Shown here in pieces: positions 10,339 to 21,900 of a stretch of 64,000 nt of DNA (positions within the stretch are counted from its first letter, which is position 1; every line of letters begins with the position of its first letter). The stretch comes from Gnetum montanum. Its lineage: Eukaryota; Streptophyta; Gnetopsida; Gnetales; Gnetaceae. Made by a program: the position numbers and the translations under genes. Below the pieces are notes generated by a model. It was given only the letters and a program-made list of their open reading frames with translations, did not search any database and was not told the origin of the DNA. Where the stretch lies: the NCBI GenBank assembly GCA_015680685.1, contig MNCI01030412.1, positions 4,496 to 68,495 on the forward strand, in the 5' to 3' direction.

Positions 10339-12368
10339 TGTTGATGTCAACACTCCCATGTTTATCAACGTTTCTATTTTTCTCCCTTAATACCCACAAT
10401 AAAAATCATGCCAGTAGTGGTAATTTAAACTGTCGGGTAGTGGTTATTAATGATAGAGATTACGATCATTAGTGGCGTTACAATCATTAGTAGCAGTAGC
10501 AGACGTTTCGATAGTTACGAACATAAGTGAGCACTTAATTGGAGAATGTGAGCCTTATTACACAACAAGTGGTATGAGCACTTAATTGGAGAATGTGAGT
10601 GTTATTACACAACAAGTGGTGGCGGTTTGTAGCTGTTACATGAAACGTAGACATCATTATGGGTGGTTGCAGTGGCTATAAAATGAAGTCTAGAGGGGGG
10701 CTCTTGCTATGAATCGAGGGAATCCCAAACAGGCTCTCGCTATCGATCTTGGAGTGACAGCATCCTCTCCACTAAGCTGTAGTTTCCTCTTTTCTTTTCT
10801 TTACAAATTTCCAGCTGATCTTCGAGTAAGATCCAAAATATGAGCCAGCAGCTCAAAATTAGATCCTTGTGGATCTTCTTAGCAATGGTAAGAGGGTTCT
10901 CTCTTTCTTCTTTCTATTTGCAACAACGCAGGCAACTGTTGATGCGTAAATTTTGGACACGCCACCAACACTTGTGAAAACTCTTTTTAGGAGACTATCG
11001 CCTAGGGCGCCTTCTGTATGGGTACGGAAACCCAGGAATAGTCTCAGCTGGAAAGGGCTATGTGACAAAACAATAATAACAATATTTTAAACAAAATATT
11101 AAAAACTTAAATTTGATTTTAGGAGCATTCTATTATATTTCGAAACACATATAAAAATCAAAATTAAACACTTGTGTAGTTTTGAGTAAAATAAATAACA
11201 CAAAATAAAAATTCAAATTAAAAATAAAAATTTATCTGGTGCTCTAAGCAGAAGGAAAATTTAGCCACTGGTCTTCCCGGTGTCGGCTTGGGCTCTACCG
11301 TGTGGGCAAAAAAGAAAACAGGAAAGAAAATGCGTCTGTTTCGTGCACGAGAGACTGGTAGCTCTTGAACAGAAAAATCCTACGAGAGACTTGCCGCTCT
11401 TGAACAACAACAACAAAAAAATGCTCGTTGTTTGAACAGAAAATTCTCTCCAATGGTGAACTGAAAATCCCCTGATCGTTGTCAGAGAATAGGCACAGGC
11501 GTTGGCTACCGGCTCCCCCGCTCGCCCTTGCTTCTAAACTCTAGCTTCCTCCCTCTTTATAGGGGCCTTGCAGGAGAAAACCCTAACCCTAAATTACCAG
11601 CCACCTTTGCCATGAATTATTTTTGACTTTTTCCCATATCGTTGCTGAAAAATAAAGAAAGAAAAAAACAAAACAGGATCATCATCATGGGTCATGAGTT
11701 ATGTTCGAATGGATGCTTGTTCAACTATTTTTAAAAATCTGTTGTTTAATGGGCCAACGAAGCCCACTAGCACATGGACAATGGCCATGTGCAAGCTCAT
11801 GGCACTCTATTTTTAATTTTTTAATTTTTAATTTTTAATTTTTAATTTTTATTTTTATAAAACTTGTTCAAACAAGGCCCTATGCCTAGCATGGGTGAGG
11901 TTGGCCTCAACAGCAACACAGCCCATGCACAGAATGTGAGACGTACAGTTTTCATTGGGCCAATAGTTTGTCTCAGTGGTGTAGACGTGGGTGGACGATC
12001 TTCTTCTCTTCAACTTTGCACAAAAGGTGGCAAACAATGGTAGGCTTTGACTACCTCGTGTGGACTACGATGGGCAATCTCTCTTTCTCTCTCTCTCCCT
12101 CTCTCGTGGTGATTGCAGTCTTTTTGCTCAGTAAGAGATACCATTGGTAGTCATACATTGGCAGCGTAGGGAAAATTTAATTTTTTTAATTACTTATTGT
12201 ATTGAAAATAATTATTTAATTTAAATTCCAAATTTCTTTCTAATTTATTATTTGGAAAAGGCCAAGTAATCATCTCCAATTGAGACTATTCTTGGCACCC
12301 TACACAATAGGAGTTTCTTTCCCAGTGTTGGTGTGACCATTGGTGTCACCAAAATTTATGCATCAACA
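10339..12368 (+). repeat. Solo LTR, family B, interrupted by a nested LTR
   Basis: Starts TGTTGATGTCAACACTCCCATG and ends CATCAACA, matching the LTR at 4461-5636 from end to end once the insertion at 10937-11912 and one copy of its 5-bp duplication are removed (about 1049 bp left). No family B internal sequence flanks either side, so this is a solo LTR. The flanking 5-mers (CTGCT on the left, CTCGT on the right) are not identical, so the target-site duplication has decayed or the borders were altered. Confidence 0.82.
10937..11912 (-). repeat. Nested solo LTR (family B relative) with target-site duplication
   Basis: The 976-bp insertion lies inside the family B solo LTR. It is flanked by a perfect 5-bp duplication GCAAC (10932-10936 and 11913-11917). 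On the minus strand it begins TGTTGAGGCC and ends GCATCAACA. Its last ~150 bp (minus strand) match the U5 end of the family B LTR, with shared GAGACTATTC and AGTCTCCTAAAA text, while its U3 is different. It is therefore a related LTR subfamily inserted in the opposite direction. An (ATTTTTA)n run lies at 11811-11855. Confidence 0.85.
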
Positions 12369-12709
12369 CTCGTTCTAATGACTTATTCCTCATTTCACCA
12401 TATTTAACAATATTTTTATTAGCACTTCACGTTTGACCACATTTAACCATATTTTTTTTATAGTTACTGAACTCTCGTTCTAATGACTTATTCCTCATTT
12501 CACCATATTTAACAATATTTTTATGAGCACTTCACGTTTGACCACATTTAACCACATTTAACCATATTTTTTTTATAGTTACTGAACTCTCGTTCTAATG
12601 ACTTATTCCTCATTTCACCATATTTAACAATATTTATATGAGCACTTCACGTTTGACCACATTTAACCACATTTAACCATATTTTTCTTGGTACTTACTG
12701 AACTTCCGT
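12369..12709 (+). repeat. Tandem repeat, three ~105-115 bp units
   Basis: Units begin CTCGTTCTAATGACTTATTC at 12369, 12474 and 12589. The second and third units carry an extra ACCACATTTA step, explaining the change from 105 to 115 bp. The array starts exactly at the right edge of the solo LTR. No coding content. Confidence 0.9.
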
Positions 12710-13533
12710 ATGTGTTTGGAATTATGTTTCACTGTTTTCAATGATCAATCATGTTTAAAATTATGTTGCACTGCTTGCTATACATGACTGATTCCACTGT
12801 TGGTGAATTCTCATCAAGTGGTCTGCACTCTGCAAATACAGCGTGGGAGGGATTCTTCGCAGTTGGCCGAAGTCCCAATTGTTTTTAGTAGAATAATTCT
12901 TCTACGTGCACTAAATAATTTAACGTTGGGGAAAAGCGTAGTGTTTCACAAGAACACGTTACCTGAACGGAAGCGCGTTCTATAATGTACTGACGCCTTA
13001 GAAAAGATGTATAGGAACATTCTAAAAATTCACTTTAAATCTTCTTTCATCTGTGCTTTATTTGAAAATAAAAATGCAACTCTAATCAAGGTCGAATGAG
13101 ATCATTGACGACAAATATCAAAAGTCAAGATTACATCGGATTTACTAAGTATACCATTATTTTCTCCTTTTATAAATCAATAAAATTATTGTATTTAATA
13201 TGGAAAAGCCCAATGCATCCAAGTTGCAGAGGCAAAATTCTTGCAGACATTTACCTTCCGTAAGGTCATGTTCCACGTGTGTTAACGTCATTTCCATGAA
13301 ATAGCCCTCTTTACGGAACTCGTCTACGTACACGTTCCCTGCACTCCAATGTTCCCACGTTCTCAACGAAACAGCAAAGTTTAGGAGCTACCCTTTACAG
13401 CCAAATTCTGATGAGAAAAAAATTTCTATGGTGTATGATTGATAGCCCACAATATATATCGTTCATGCTGTTAGATTTTTTTTACTCATTAGAGGAACTT
13501 CATTCTTTTTATCGTCTGGGAGCTAGATCCATC
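12710..13533. other. Upstream region of the lipase pseudogene
   Basis: No TE sequence recognised. A 61-codon open frame at 12800-12985 has no recognised motif. A TATATAT word lies at 13452. This stretch may hold the old promoter and 5' untranslated region of the lipase-like gene, but nothing here proves it. Confidence 0.35.
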
Positions 13534-13828
13534 ATGGCCACGACTAGTGACCATTTTATCATCCACCCACCAAAATTCTTGTTGGGGAATTTCTTTCTAC
13601 GTAGGCAAATCAAGTTCGGTCATGTCTGTAAAGTTTTTGATGATCGCATTCAAGAAGCAGAGGTTCAGGTTACTGATCACTGGAAAATGGTCGTAAGCGT
13701 TGTTTTGATCAAGATTTTAGGGTTGATAGCCACACCTCTGGCCAAGATTGGAGCATGGACTGAGTTCATGCTCAATCTTTTCTGGCTCAACGGAGGCCTG
13801 ATTCTGACCACCAAAAAATGGCTGAACG

Positions 13829-13945
13829 GTACTGTGCAATACCAATGGTTGAATACCGATTTAAGAAAAAAAATTTCTTAGATTCAGATGCTTGGCATGA
13901 GAATTCATGGAGATGCTTAGCTTCTGGTATTGATTTTGTGAACAG
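13829..13945 (+). other. Inferred intron 1 of the lipase-like gene
   Basis: The frame of 13534-13828 meets stops at 13879, 13918 and 13942. Removing the GT...AG segment 13829-13945 (117 bp) joins LNG to KCQIPKRDSENF in the same frame, as the family requires. The acceptor is TTTTGTGAACAG. This part of the gene therefore still looks spliceable. Confidence 0.7.
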
Positions 13946-15340
13946 GAAAATGCCAGATACCCAAAAGGGATTCCGAGAACTTCTTAAGCATCAGTGGCTT
14001 ACTGAATAGTCGTACAAATTTTGATGGAGTTGAGCAGGCTTCCTTGGCAGGAGACAAGTTTTTTGCAGGTCTTTGTGCCATGGTTTCCCCCCTTGCTTAT
14101 GAAAATGAGCTGGTTGTTACACGAAGGGTCACACCACAATGGAAGGTATAAATTTACCATGTTTTTTTTCATTTTATTTTATTTCTCAAATCTATCTTGA
14201 CAATTTCTATAGGATGATCATTTAACGTAATACTACTTGTTTCAAGTCTCAAGATGCTAAAAACGTTATAAAACTTAGGTTAAAGGTTGGAAGCAGCTTT
14301 TTAAAGAGGTTAGACTTTCTCATTCAACAAGATCTCCTCGGCAGAATTAGCATAAGCAGGATAAGCACTGAGGGAAAAAAAAAGAAAATCCAGAGAGCTC
14401 TGGCATTTAAAAATATAAATTGGTGGCTTTTTAAGAGGATGATTTTTGCTGCAGCTTGTGTCAACCTAAAATATTTTTAACAAAGTGAGCTATCCACTTC
14501 GATGATGAAAAAGGCAAAGCTTTGGCATAGGAAAATAGTAGGAACATGCTTCCTTTAGTATTTACCTGTTTCAGTTTTGCTTCCTTTTGTATTTACCTGT
14601 TTCATTTTTGGAGCTATTGCAATGAATGGGTTGGCGCTGCTTGTTTAATATTTGAAGTCCTAAATATATTGGTTATATTTTGCTTTTGTACCCAAGACAG
14701 TATTGAACTTTAATTGCTAAACCAGTGATTAACAAGATGGTAGGACAATTAGAGAAAAATAATCAAACTGGAACTACTTTTTAATGTTCACTCCGAGGTT
14801 CCGTTGGGAATCTACAACAGATTTCAACTTTAGTTTCTTAATTTTGCACCATATTTATGAATGGCCGTATAACCCACTGGTTTTCAACCAAACCGCATGC
14901 ATGGCGGTTACAGCATAGATATGACTGTAGCAAGCAAAACGATAAAAAAAAAAATCAAATAAAATATATCTTCTCAGTTGCATGGACCTGCTTCCATCTC
15001 TTCGACGGCTGGTCATGAAGGTAGCCAAGAGTTTCATTGTAGCTCAGATTCGATATCCAGAGTTAAACAGAGAATTTCAACAAGAATCATTTTCTGCCAT
15101 GATATTTCCTTATGCTTACATTTTACTTTGCTATATATGTGCAACAATGTACAAATATGAAATATCCAAATGGGTGATTAATCTTATTAGCTGTGAACCC
15201 CGACTTTGCCTAATCCAAGATATTCTTAAAAGTGTTGTTTACTTTAGGGTATTATTCTACGTGTTGCATCATTGAAATTTGAATTATCTCAGCTTTCCTT
15301 CTTATGTCCTCATTGCAATGTTTATCTGCAAATGCACTTT

Positions 15341-15376
15341 GTGAAGTTCTATAACTCTGTGAAGTTCTATAACGTG
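15341..15376 (+). repeat. 18-bp tandem duplication in lipase exon 3
   Basis: GTGAAGTTCTATAAC occurs twice, at 15341 and 15359, duplicating VKFYN(S/V). It lies right beside the point where the catalytic core is lost and may mark the break. Confidence 0.85.
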
Positions 15377-15935
15377 TGGAAAGATACAACAAAGTAGTTT
15401 ACTCCAATGATTTGGTTCAAATAATTCCTTCGGATGACAAACTTTTTCAATTCAAACACTTTGGAAGGTGCCTATACTACAACAACAGCTTCTACCAGGA
15501 ACAGCTAATATTTTTGGTTTCAGTGATTTGCATTCCAGATTTGGAGTTTTCAATATTCTATCTCAGTTTCGTTGAAGATAATGATTTTGTTCTGGATTGT
15601 GTTACAGAGTCTGTCTGAAGAACCGAATACGAAATTTTCCCTGAGATTCTTCATAACTGCTCGTGTTAATGTGTTGTGGGAGGCAGTGATGGCCCTAATT
15701 CTGCCAAGGATACATGGCCGTGGTTACAGAGAAACAAATCTGCATATTGCAATGAGGACTTTGATGGGTCTTGTGATTCCTGAAATTCTTTCCCATTCCA
15801 TGGTTAACTACATTAACTCTGTTAGATTTGGTCGTCACTGCTCAGGCCATAGCAAGTTGAACTGCTGAGCCCATCAAACAAAGCTGACTGAGGAATGCTT
15901 AGCCGTTTTGGCAGGAAAGGAAATGGTCGGTTGAG

Positions 15936-16009
15936 GAACATTATTTGAAGTGATTGTAAGGTGTTTGTCTGTGAACATTATTTGAAATGATTGTAAGGTG
16001 TCTGTCTGT
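15936..16009 (+). repeat. 37-bp tandem duplication
   Basis: Two adjacent copies of a unit beginning GAACATTATTTGAA (15936-15972 and 15973-16009), differing at two positions. It lies downstream of the lipase-like stop codon. Confidence 0.85.
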
Positions 16010-16559
16010 GAAGTTGAAAGATATAGGTTCAAGTCTAAGTACACTTGAAAAAGTTAAACTGACTCTTTCCAAATCTAGCTTGATAGGATGAGTATTAAAG
16101 CTATAAATGATCTTTTTATAGAATGATTTGTGGGAAGATAAATAAGGATGTTTATAAATAACTAAAGGACCCTATCAAAATAATAGTTTGTAAATGAACA
16201 AAAATGGTAAGAATTGCTCTCTACTTGTGGCAAAAACTGTTAATACAAGCCTCAAGTCTTTGTGCTGCATCCCTAGGGATGATATAGCTTAGTAAGCTAA
16301 TAAACAACTCATCTTCCCATCCCATTTAAAATGCTGCACAACTAATATATTTAAATACCATTGTAATGCTTGCTTTTCTTTTCTTTTCTTTTTTAATAAA
16401 ACCATGGAACCATATATTCTTGTTTTACAAATAAATTTTATAACCATATGTTTATTGACCATTTAGAAACAAATCTTGAAAAATAACATTGCCAATGATG
16501 GTAGATTTTTGGTAAAGTTTACTCTATTCTCTTATAAAATGCAGGCAAGGAAACTTATG
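16010..16559. other. Unassigned stretch 3' of the lipase-like gene
   Basis: AT-rich and non-coding in all frames. I see nothing in it except a T-rich tract at 16374-16395. Confidence 0.5.
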
Positions 16560-17400
16560 ATTCATGACTCCATTATCTATTCTATGAACAAATATTGAAT
16601 ACCTTATTTAATAAATTAATTAAAATATAGCTTAAGAGTGGGTTCCATTACAAGCTTCATATCTAATTAGTTTGACTTTGTCCCCCCATTTCTTTAATGA
16701 TTTTTAAATTTATCTTTTATCTCGTCAATGTTTAATTTTAGAGTCCAAAAAGATAGAAGACTACCAATGATCTATGTTGCTCACTTTATCATCTATTCCA
16801 TGAACAAACATTGCATACTTGATTTAATAACTTAATTAAATATAAGATAGTAGTTGGTTCCATTACAATATTCATATTTAATTAGTTTTGACTCCATTCC
16901 CAATTTTGTTAATGACTATAAATTCATCCTTATCTTATTAATGTTTTACTTTAGAGAAGACTAACAATGATTTGACTTTATTATCTATTATATGAACAAA
17001 CATTGACTACCTTATTTAATAACTTAATTAAAATGTACCTTAGTAGTTAGTTCCATTACAAGCTTCATATTTAATTAGTTTAGCATTTTCCCTAATGATT
17101 ATAAATTTATACTTATCTTATTAACATTTTACTTTACTTTAGATCCTAGAAAAGATCAAAGATTAGAAACGATTTATATTGCTGATGCTATTATCTATTC
17201 CATGAATAAACATTGAATACCTTATTTAATAACTTAATTAAAATATAGTGTAATAGTTGATTCCATTACAAACTTTGTATTTAATTAATTTAACTAGTAG
17301 CCATTTCCTAAATGATTATAAATTTATCTTTATCTCATTAATTTTTTACCTTAGACCTTAGAGTCTAGAAAAGATAGAAGACTCCCAATGATCTGTAAAG
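16560..17400 (+). repeat. Tandem array of a ~200-bp repeat, four units
   Basis: Units share the words TTATCTATTCYATGAAC, ACCTTATTTAATAACTTAATTAAA, TTCCATTACAA and GAAGACTANCAATGAT. They begin near 16570, 16788, 16981 and 17190, so the spacing is about 193-218 bp. The units have diverged moderately, so the array is old. No coding sense. Satellite-like, but short. Confidence 0.85.
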
Positions 17401-17589
17401 TCTATGCTTATTTGACAAATGAAAATATTTTGTCATTTTCTTTTAAAGGCCAAACTTAGGCTTTCATCCAATTTGATCACAATTCATTCATTCACATACA
17501 CAAAAGTTTTGGATACAACTAACTCAGAAGCCAGGTGCTGGGTGGTAGGGCATGAGAAAAGTCAATATCCACAAGCCATGTGCCTAAGT

Positions 17590-17815
17590 TACACTTAGGA
17601 AAATTAAATGAAAACTGTAAAAGTTATACATATCATGTGCCTGAGTTACACTTAACCATACCCTTCATAAGTGGAACTGGGAAGACAACAACCATGTGCT
17701 TGAAATTCACTGCCTAGTTCTAGTGTACTTAGAGAGCTAAAGTCTACAAAATTTGAGTAGATCGCTTAGTGAATGCTAGTGATTTGTATGGTTGGACATA
17801 TGGACTACCTGCTAC
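17590..17815 (+). repeat. Partial family C-type LTR
   Basis: Matches 57100-57300 in the LTR of element C (shared text CATGTGCCTNAGTTACACTTAA, CTAGTTCTAGTGTACTTAGA, GAGAGCTAAAGTCTA). Neither LTR end is present. A truncated relic. Confidence 0.75.
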
Positions 17816-17834
17816 TCTATTAGGCTTCTCGAGT

Positions 17835-18065
17835 TTGTGGCTAATAGTAGGAGTTTCTTCTTAAAACTCCACTTCAAACCCTTATTCAATGTCAACATTG
17901 TTGACTACCAAGGGAACTACATTATCACCGTGGATGATTATCTCATCTTCCTCATAAGATAGGTGAATTTCTTGGTGGATCAATGAGGAAATAGCTCATA
18001 ATTGAGCTAGCCAAGAACTCCCCAGAATAAGGTTAAATCTTGGTGTCTCTTCCACCACCAAGAAG
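17835..18065 (-). pseudogene. Ty3/gypsy protease fragment
   Basis: The minus-strand translation reads FNLILGSSWLAQL followed, after one stop, by AISSLIHQEIHLSYEEDEII. The I-L-G-x-x-W-L motif is the conserved C-terminal part of gypsy retropepsins. Three stops are present. The active-site D-[ST]-G would lie at higher coordinates but is cut by the start of the copia element. Isolated fragment. Confidence 0.7.
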
Positions 18066-18079
18066 TTTTGGCATCTTTT

Positions 18080-18660
18080 TCAAATGAGATAGATTCTCGT
18101 GATCTTTGGGTAATTTTGAAAAATAGGTTTGATAAAGCTTCAAGTTTAAATCAGTTACACATTTATCAAAAGGTTGTTAATGCAAAGATGAAAGAAGGAG
18201 TTTTTTTTACAAGATCATCTAGATGATACTACTTTTTTTAAATTTGAAAAATATAAAGTGATAATTCCAATGTCAATAATGTGTTTTTTTGTTTTGAATT
18301 TTTTACCTAAATCTTGGAATCTAATTATTACAACTATTTTTACTTTTATGAGTACTAGTAATATTTTTTAATGGTATAGTTTTTATTCTTTCAAAAGCAA
18401 AAAACAAAAAGATTGCCTAAATGACAAGGTCAATAATCAAGTAATGCATTTATAGTTTTAAATAGAGGTAGATCTAATAAACATTATCAAAATAGGGAAC
18501 CTAATCAAAATAAAAAAAGGAGTAAAAGTAAAGGAACTTTTAAAAGCATGATTGAATACTAGTTTTGCTACAACTTTGGTCATATGAAGAAGAACTACTG
18601 TAGTTACAAAGCTTGAAAAACATCATAGCAATAGAATGAGAAGATAGAGTTAGAAATATC
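18080..18660 (+). pseudogene. Copia element gag remnant
   Basis: Frames contain SSLNQLHIYQKVVNAKMKEG (about 18135-18195), typical of the copia gag domain, and FCYNFGHMKKNYC (about 18560-18600), a degenerate CCHC zinc knuckle that has lost its second cysteine. Many stops. The 5' LTR was not found, so the element is 5'-truncated. Confidence 0.65.
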
Positions 18661-19967
18661 AAAAAGTAATGTAGGTCCACAAATAAATCATATAGAGAGT
18701 GAGCTTGCTTTTGATTTTCTTGTATCTAAATCATCTACAGTATTTTTTTAAAACACAAAAAAAGATGTTTGAATTGTAGACACATGATCCTTAATTCATC
18801 TTTACCCTAATTGGTCTATTTTTCCTTCATATTAGCTTGTTTCATCAAGTGTTGTTTATGTAGCTAACAGTGTTCCTTTAAAAATTGTTGGTATAGAAAA
18901 TGTTATCTTACAACACCGTGGTTTGCCTAAAATCACTTTTAATAATGTTAAGCATGTTCATGAAGTTTCTAAATGGTTGATTTTTGTTTCTCAACTTGAT
19001 GATTTAGGTTTAAAAATTTTCATGTGAAAATAATCAATGGAAAATTACAAGGGCATTATAACAATTTTGAAAGTTGAAAAGATATACATAATGTATACTC
19101 TAGGAGTTGATATATGTTTGTAGGATGATTTTATAGTTGCAATTGTTATAGGGAAGGATACCAAGTTATGGCATGAACAGGTGGTCTATATTAATTATTC
19201 GAATTTGAAGGTACTTCAATCTCATTCTTATATTCCAAAATTTGTAGTTATCTTTAAAGAATTTTGCAAAGGTTATGTTGTTGGTAAATTTAAAAGGGTT
19301 TTTTTTTTTTTTTACAAATATGAGATGTAGGCAAGCTAATAAATTGAAGCTTGTTTATTTTTTTGTTTGTGGTCTAATAAATTCAATATCATTAGGTGGT
19401 TCATTATATTTTATTACTTTCATTGATCATCATATACAGAAAGTGTGGGTATTTTCAATAAATTCCAAGAATAATGTTGTAAATATTTTAAAGATATTTG
19501 TTTCTAAAATAGAAACACAAATAACTTTAAAGTTAAAATGTTTGCTTATTGATAATGGTGGTGAATATACCTCAAATGAATTCAATAATTTTTGTATCAA
19601 AAAAATAATTCAACATATTTATCTTGGTTTTGAATCTTCACAAGAAAATGAAATAGCAAAAATATGCAATAGAACATTGGTTGAACGTGCAAGTTCCATG
19701 ACTATTGGTGCAAGTTTGCCTAAAACTCTTTAAGATGAGGCTATTATGACTATTACTTATTTAATTAATAGATCACCACATTCTTCCTTAAATAATGCAA
19801 TACTAGAGTTTTCATGGAGTGGAGGATATGTTTTTTGTAGTCATTTAAAATTTTTTGAATGTGCTGCATATATGCATATACAAAACGAAAATAGATCTAA
19901 TTTCATGAAAAATCAAAAATATGTATTTTTGTCAATTATGGTAATGATGAATTGGGTTGTAGATTAA
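18661..19967 (+). pseudogene. Copia protease-linker and integrase remnant
   Basis: Integrase core from about 19355. GLINSISLGGSLYFITFIDHH matches the family's D-x-x-G-P...S-L-G-G-S-x-Y-x-x-T-F-I-D-D, but the first catalytic Asp is not visible (the text reads VCGLI). The second is kept in LLIDNGGEYTSNEF. The third region reads ENEIAKICNRTLVERA with the glutamate region present. 19746-19967 continues the domain (TYLINRSPHSSLNN, family NRxP). Integrase inserts the element's cDNA into the host chromosome. At least one stop (19731-19733) divides the domain, and upstream text is heavily broken. Confidence 0.8.
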
Positions 19968-20280
19968 GGCATTTTTAGGTAAAGTAATTTACAAGATTGT
20001 AAGATGTAAAATTTAAAGAAAATGTAATGTTTTATGATTTTTAAAAGAAAAAAGGTTTTTGATTTTATTCCACAGCAGGTTCCTAGATTTGTTTTGCAAC
20101 TTAAAGAAGATTCAATACAAACGCAAGTGGTAGATCAAAACATCCTATAATTTTAGGATGAAGATGAGGAAAAAGAAGTTGATAAAGAGAAAGATCTTGC
20201 TAAAAATACATCTTATGGGGTAAGACATTCAATTACAATAACATCATTTTACTAAATTTAAAGATTATATTATTTATACA

Positions 20281-21900
20281 AATCATGTTGAACTTGAAAT
20301 AGTGAAAGAAGTTGTTGTATGTTTTGATGCTATGAAATGAAAAGAAGCTATGAAAATGGAATGGAATTCAGTCCAAAAAAAAAACAAAACTTGGGAACTA
20401 GAGGAGTTAACCAAGAAGCATAAAGGACTTCAAAATAGATGTATTTTTTCTTTAAAGAATGAGGCAAATGAAGGAAATCTTTATAAAGTTAGGCAAGTAG
20501 CTAAAGGTTACAATCAAAAGCTAGGAATTGATTTTATAGAAATATTTTTTCCTATTGTTAAGCATTTTTGTATTTGGATTATTCTTTTGTTGATTGCTTT
20601 ATTAGATTTGGATTTAGAATAGTTAGATATTAAAATGAATTTTTTACATGGTGATTTAAATGAAGAAATCTATATTCATCAATGAGAAGGACTTGTTGAT
20701 TAAAATAAACCTTATTATGTATGTCACTTGAGGAAAAGTTTACATGGTTTAAAGTAGGCTACTAGGTAGCAATACAAAAAATTTGAATCTTTTATGCATA
20801 AAATGGATCATTATAAAAGTAATTTTGATCATTGTATTTATTTCTCAATTGATAAAAATAAATTTGTAGTTTTTTTGTTGTATATAGATGATATTTGATT
20901 ATAGGGAATGATATATCAAAGATTAAAAAATATTAAAATAGAGATGAGTAAGCAGTTTGCTATGAAGGATTTGGGATAGGCAAAATGAATTCTTAAAATG
21001 AATATTTACGGAGATAGAAAGCATAAAAATCATAGGTGAGTTAATGTGAGTATATTAGAAAAGTGTTGGAATGTTTTAATATGTCAAATGCAAATCTTGT
21101 AGTACTTCTATTGTTTCTCATTTTCAATTGTCTAAGAGAGATTCTCCTAGTATACAAAAAGAAATTACAAAAGTAGAATATATTTCCTATACTTCCACTA
21201 TTGGCTCTTTAATTTATGCTATGGTATGTAGCCATTTAGATATAGCATATGTAGTAAGTGTTGTTAGTAGATGTGGAACAATTATGGTTTGACCCATTGG
21301 CTCACTATGAAATAGATTCCTAGATACTTCATGAAAACTCAATTTTCTTGTTCATATTTTAGAAATAATAGTTTGAATATTTGCGGTTATGTGAATATAA
21401 ATTTTGTAGTTGATTTAGATACCAAATGCTTAAATACATGTTACACTTTTGTTTTAGTAGTAGTTGTAGTAAGCTAGATGTCAAAACTTCAATCTCTAGT
21501 AACTTTGTTTAATACAAAATTTGAATATATGGCATTGATAGAAGCATGCAAGGAGATGCTATGTTTACACATATTTTTACGACTTCTTGGTATAAAGTAA
21601 AATAGATTTCAAATTTTTTGTGACAAACAAAGTATCTTACCTCTGGCAAGGAATTCAACTTATTGTGACAAAACAAAAAATATTGATATTTAATTCCATT
21701 TTATTAGAGATACTATTGAAGAAGGTTTAATTGATTTACAAAAAATTAATACAAAGAAAAATATTATTTCCAAAAGTGGTACCAAGGAATGTGCATATTT
21801 TTGCACAAAACAACTTGGAATATTGAATACATAAGAATAAAATTTGAAACTAGTGCATCTCTAGCTTGAAGATTTGCTAGTGTTTTTTCAAGTGGGAGAA
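20281..21900 (+). pseudogene. Copia reverse transcriptase and RNase H remnant
   Basis: RT begins near 20350 (MEWNSVQKKNKTWEL; then VRQVAKGYNQKLGIDF, the family's VARGFTQ-x-x-G-x-D-Y). It continues through DIKMNFLHGDLNEEIYI to the catalytic LYIDDI at 20878-20895, followed at once by TGA. RNase H follows, with EYMALIEACKEM near 21520 and HFIRDTIEEGLIDL near 21700. Stops are frequent, but the YxDD box itself is kept. Together with 18080-20280 this gives the gag-INT-RT-RH order of a Ty1/copia element. No intact enzyme. Confidence 0.82.

Larger units (their letters stand above)
13534..15868 (+). pseudogene. OBL-type triacylglycerol lipase, catalytic core deleted
   Basis: Fragments of a plant class-3 lipase of the oil-body lipase (OBL) type, in order. 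The first is 13534-13828, with text VTDHWKMVVSVVLIKILGL and FMLNLFWLNGG, including the hydrophobic segment before the lipase domain. The second is 13946-14145, with QIPKRDSENFLSISG and LCAMVSPLAYENELVV. The third starts MHFVKFYN at 15332. Then come YSNDLVQIIPSDDKLFQFKHF (15391 on) and a last exon, 15608-15868, with LSEEPNTKFSL, GLVIPEI and YINSVRFG. The whole middle, with the family's GTEPFDADDW-type segment and the GHSLGG nucleophile, is missing: exon 3 start runs into the later exon within about 30 bp, with a frame change. The start was chosen at 13534 because family similarity begins soon after. Family assignment is from memory of conserved motifs. Confidence 0.82.
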
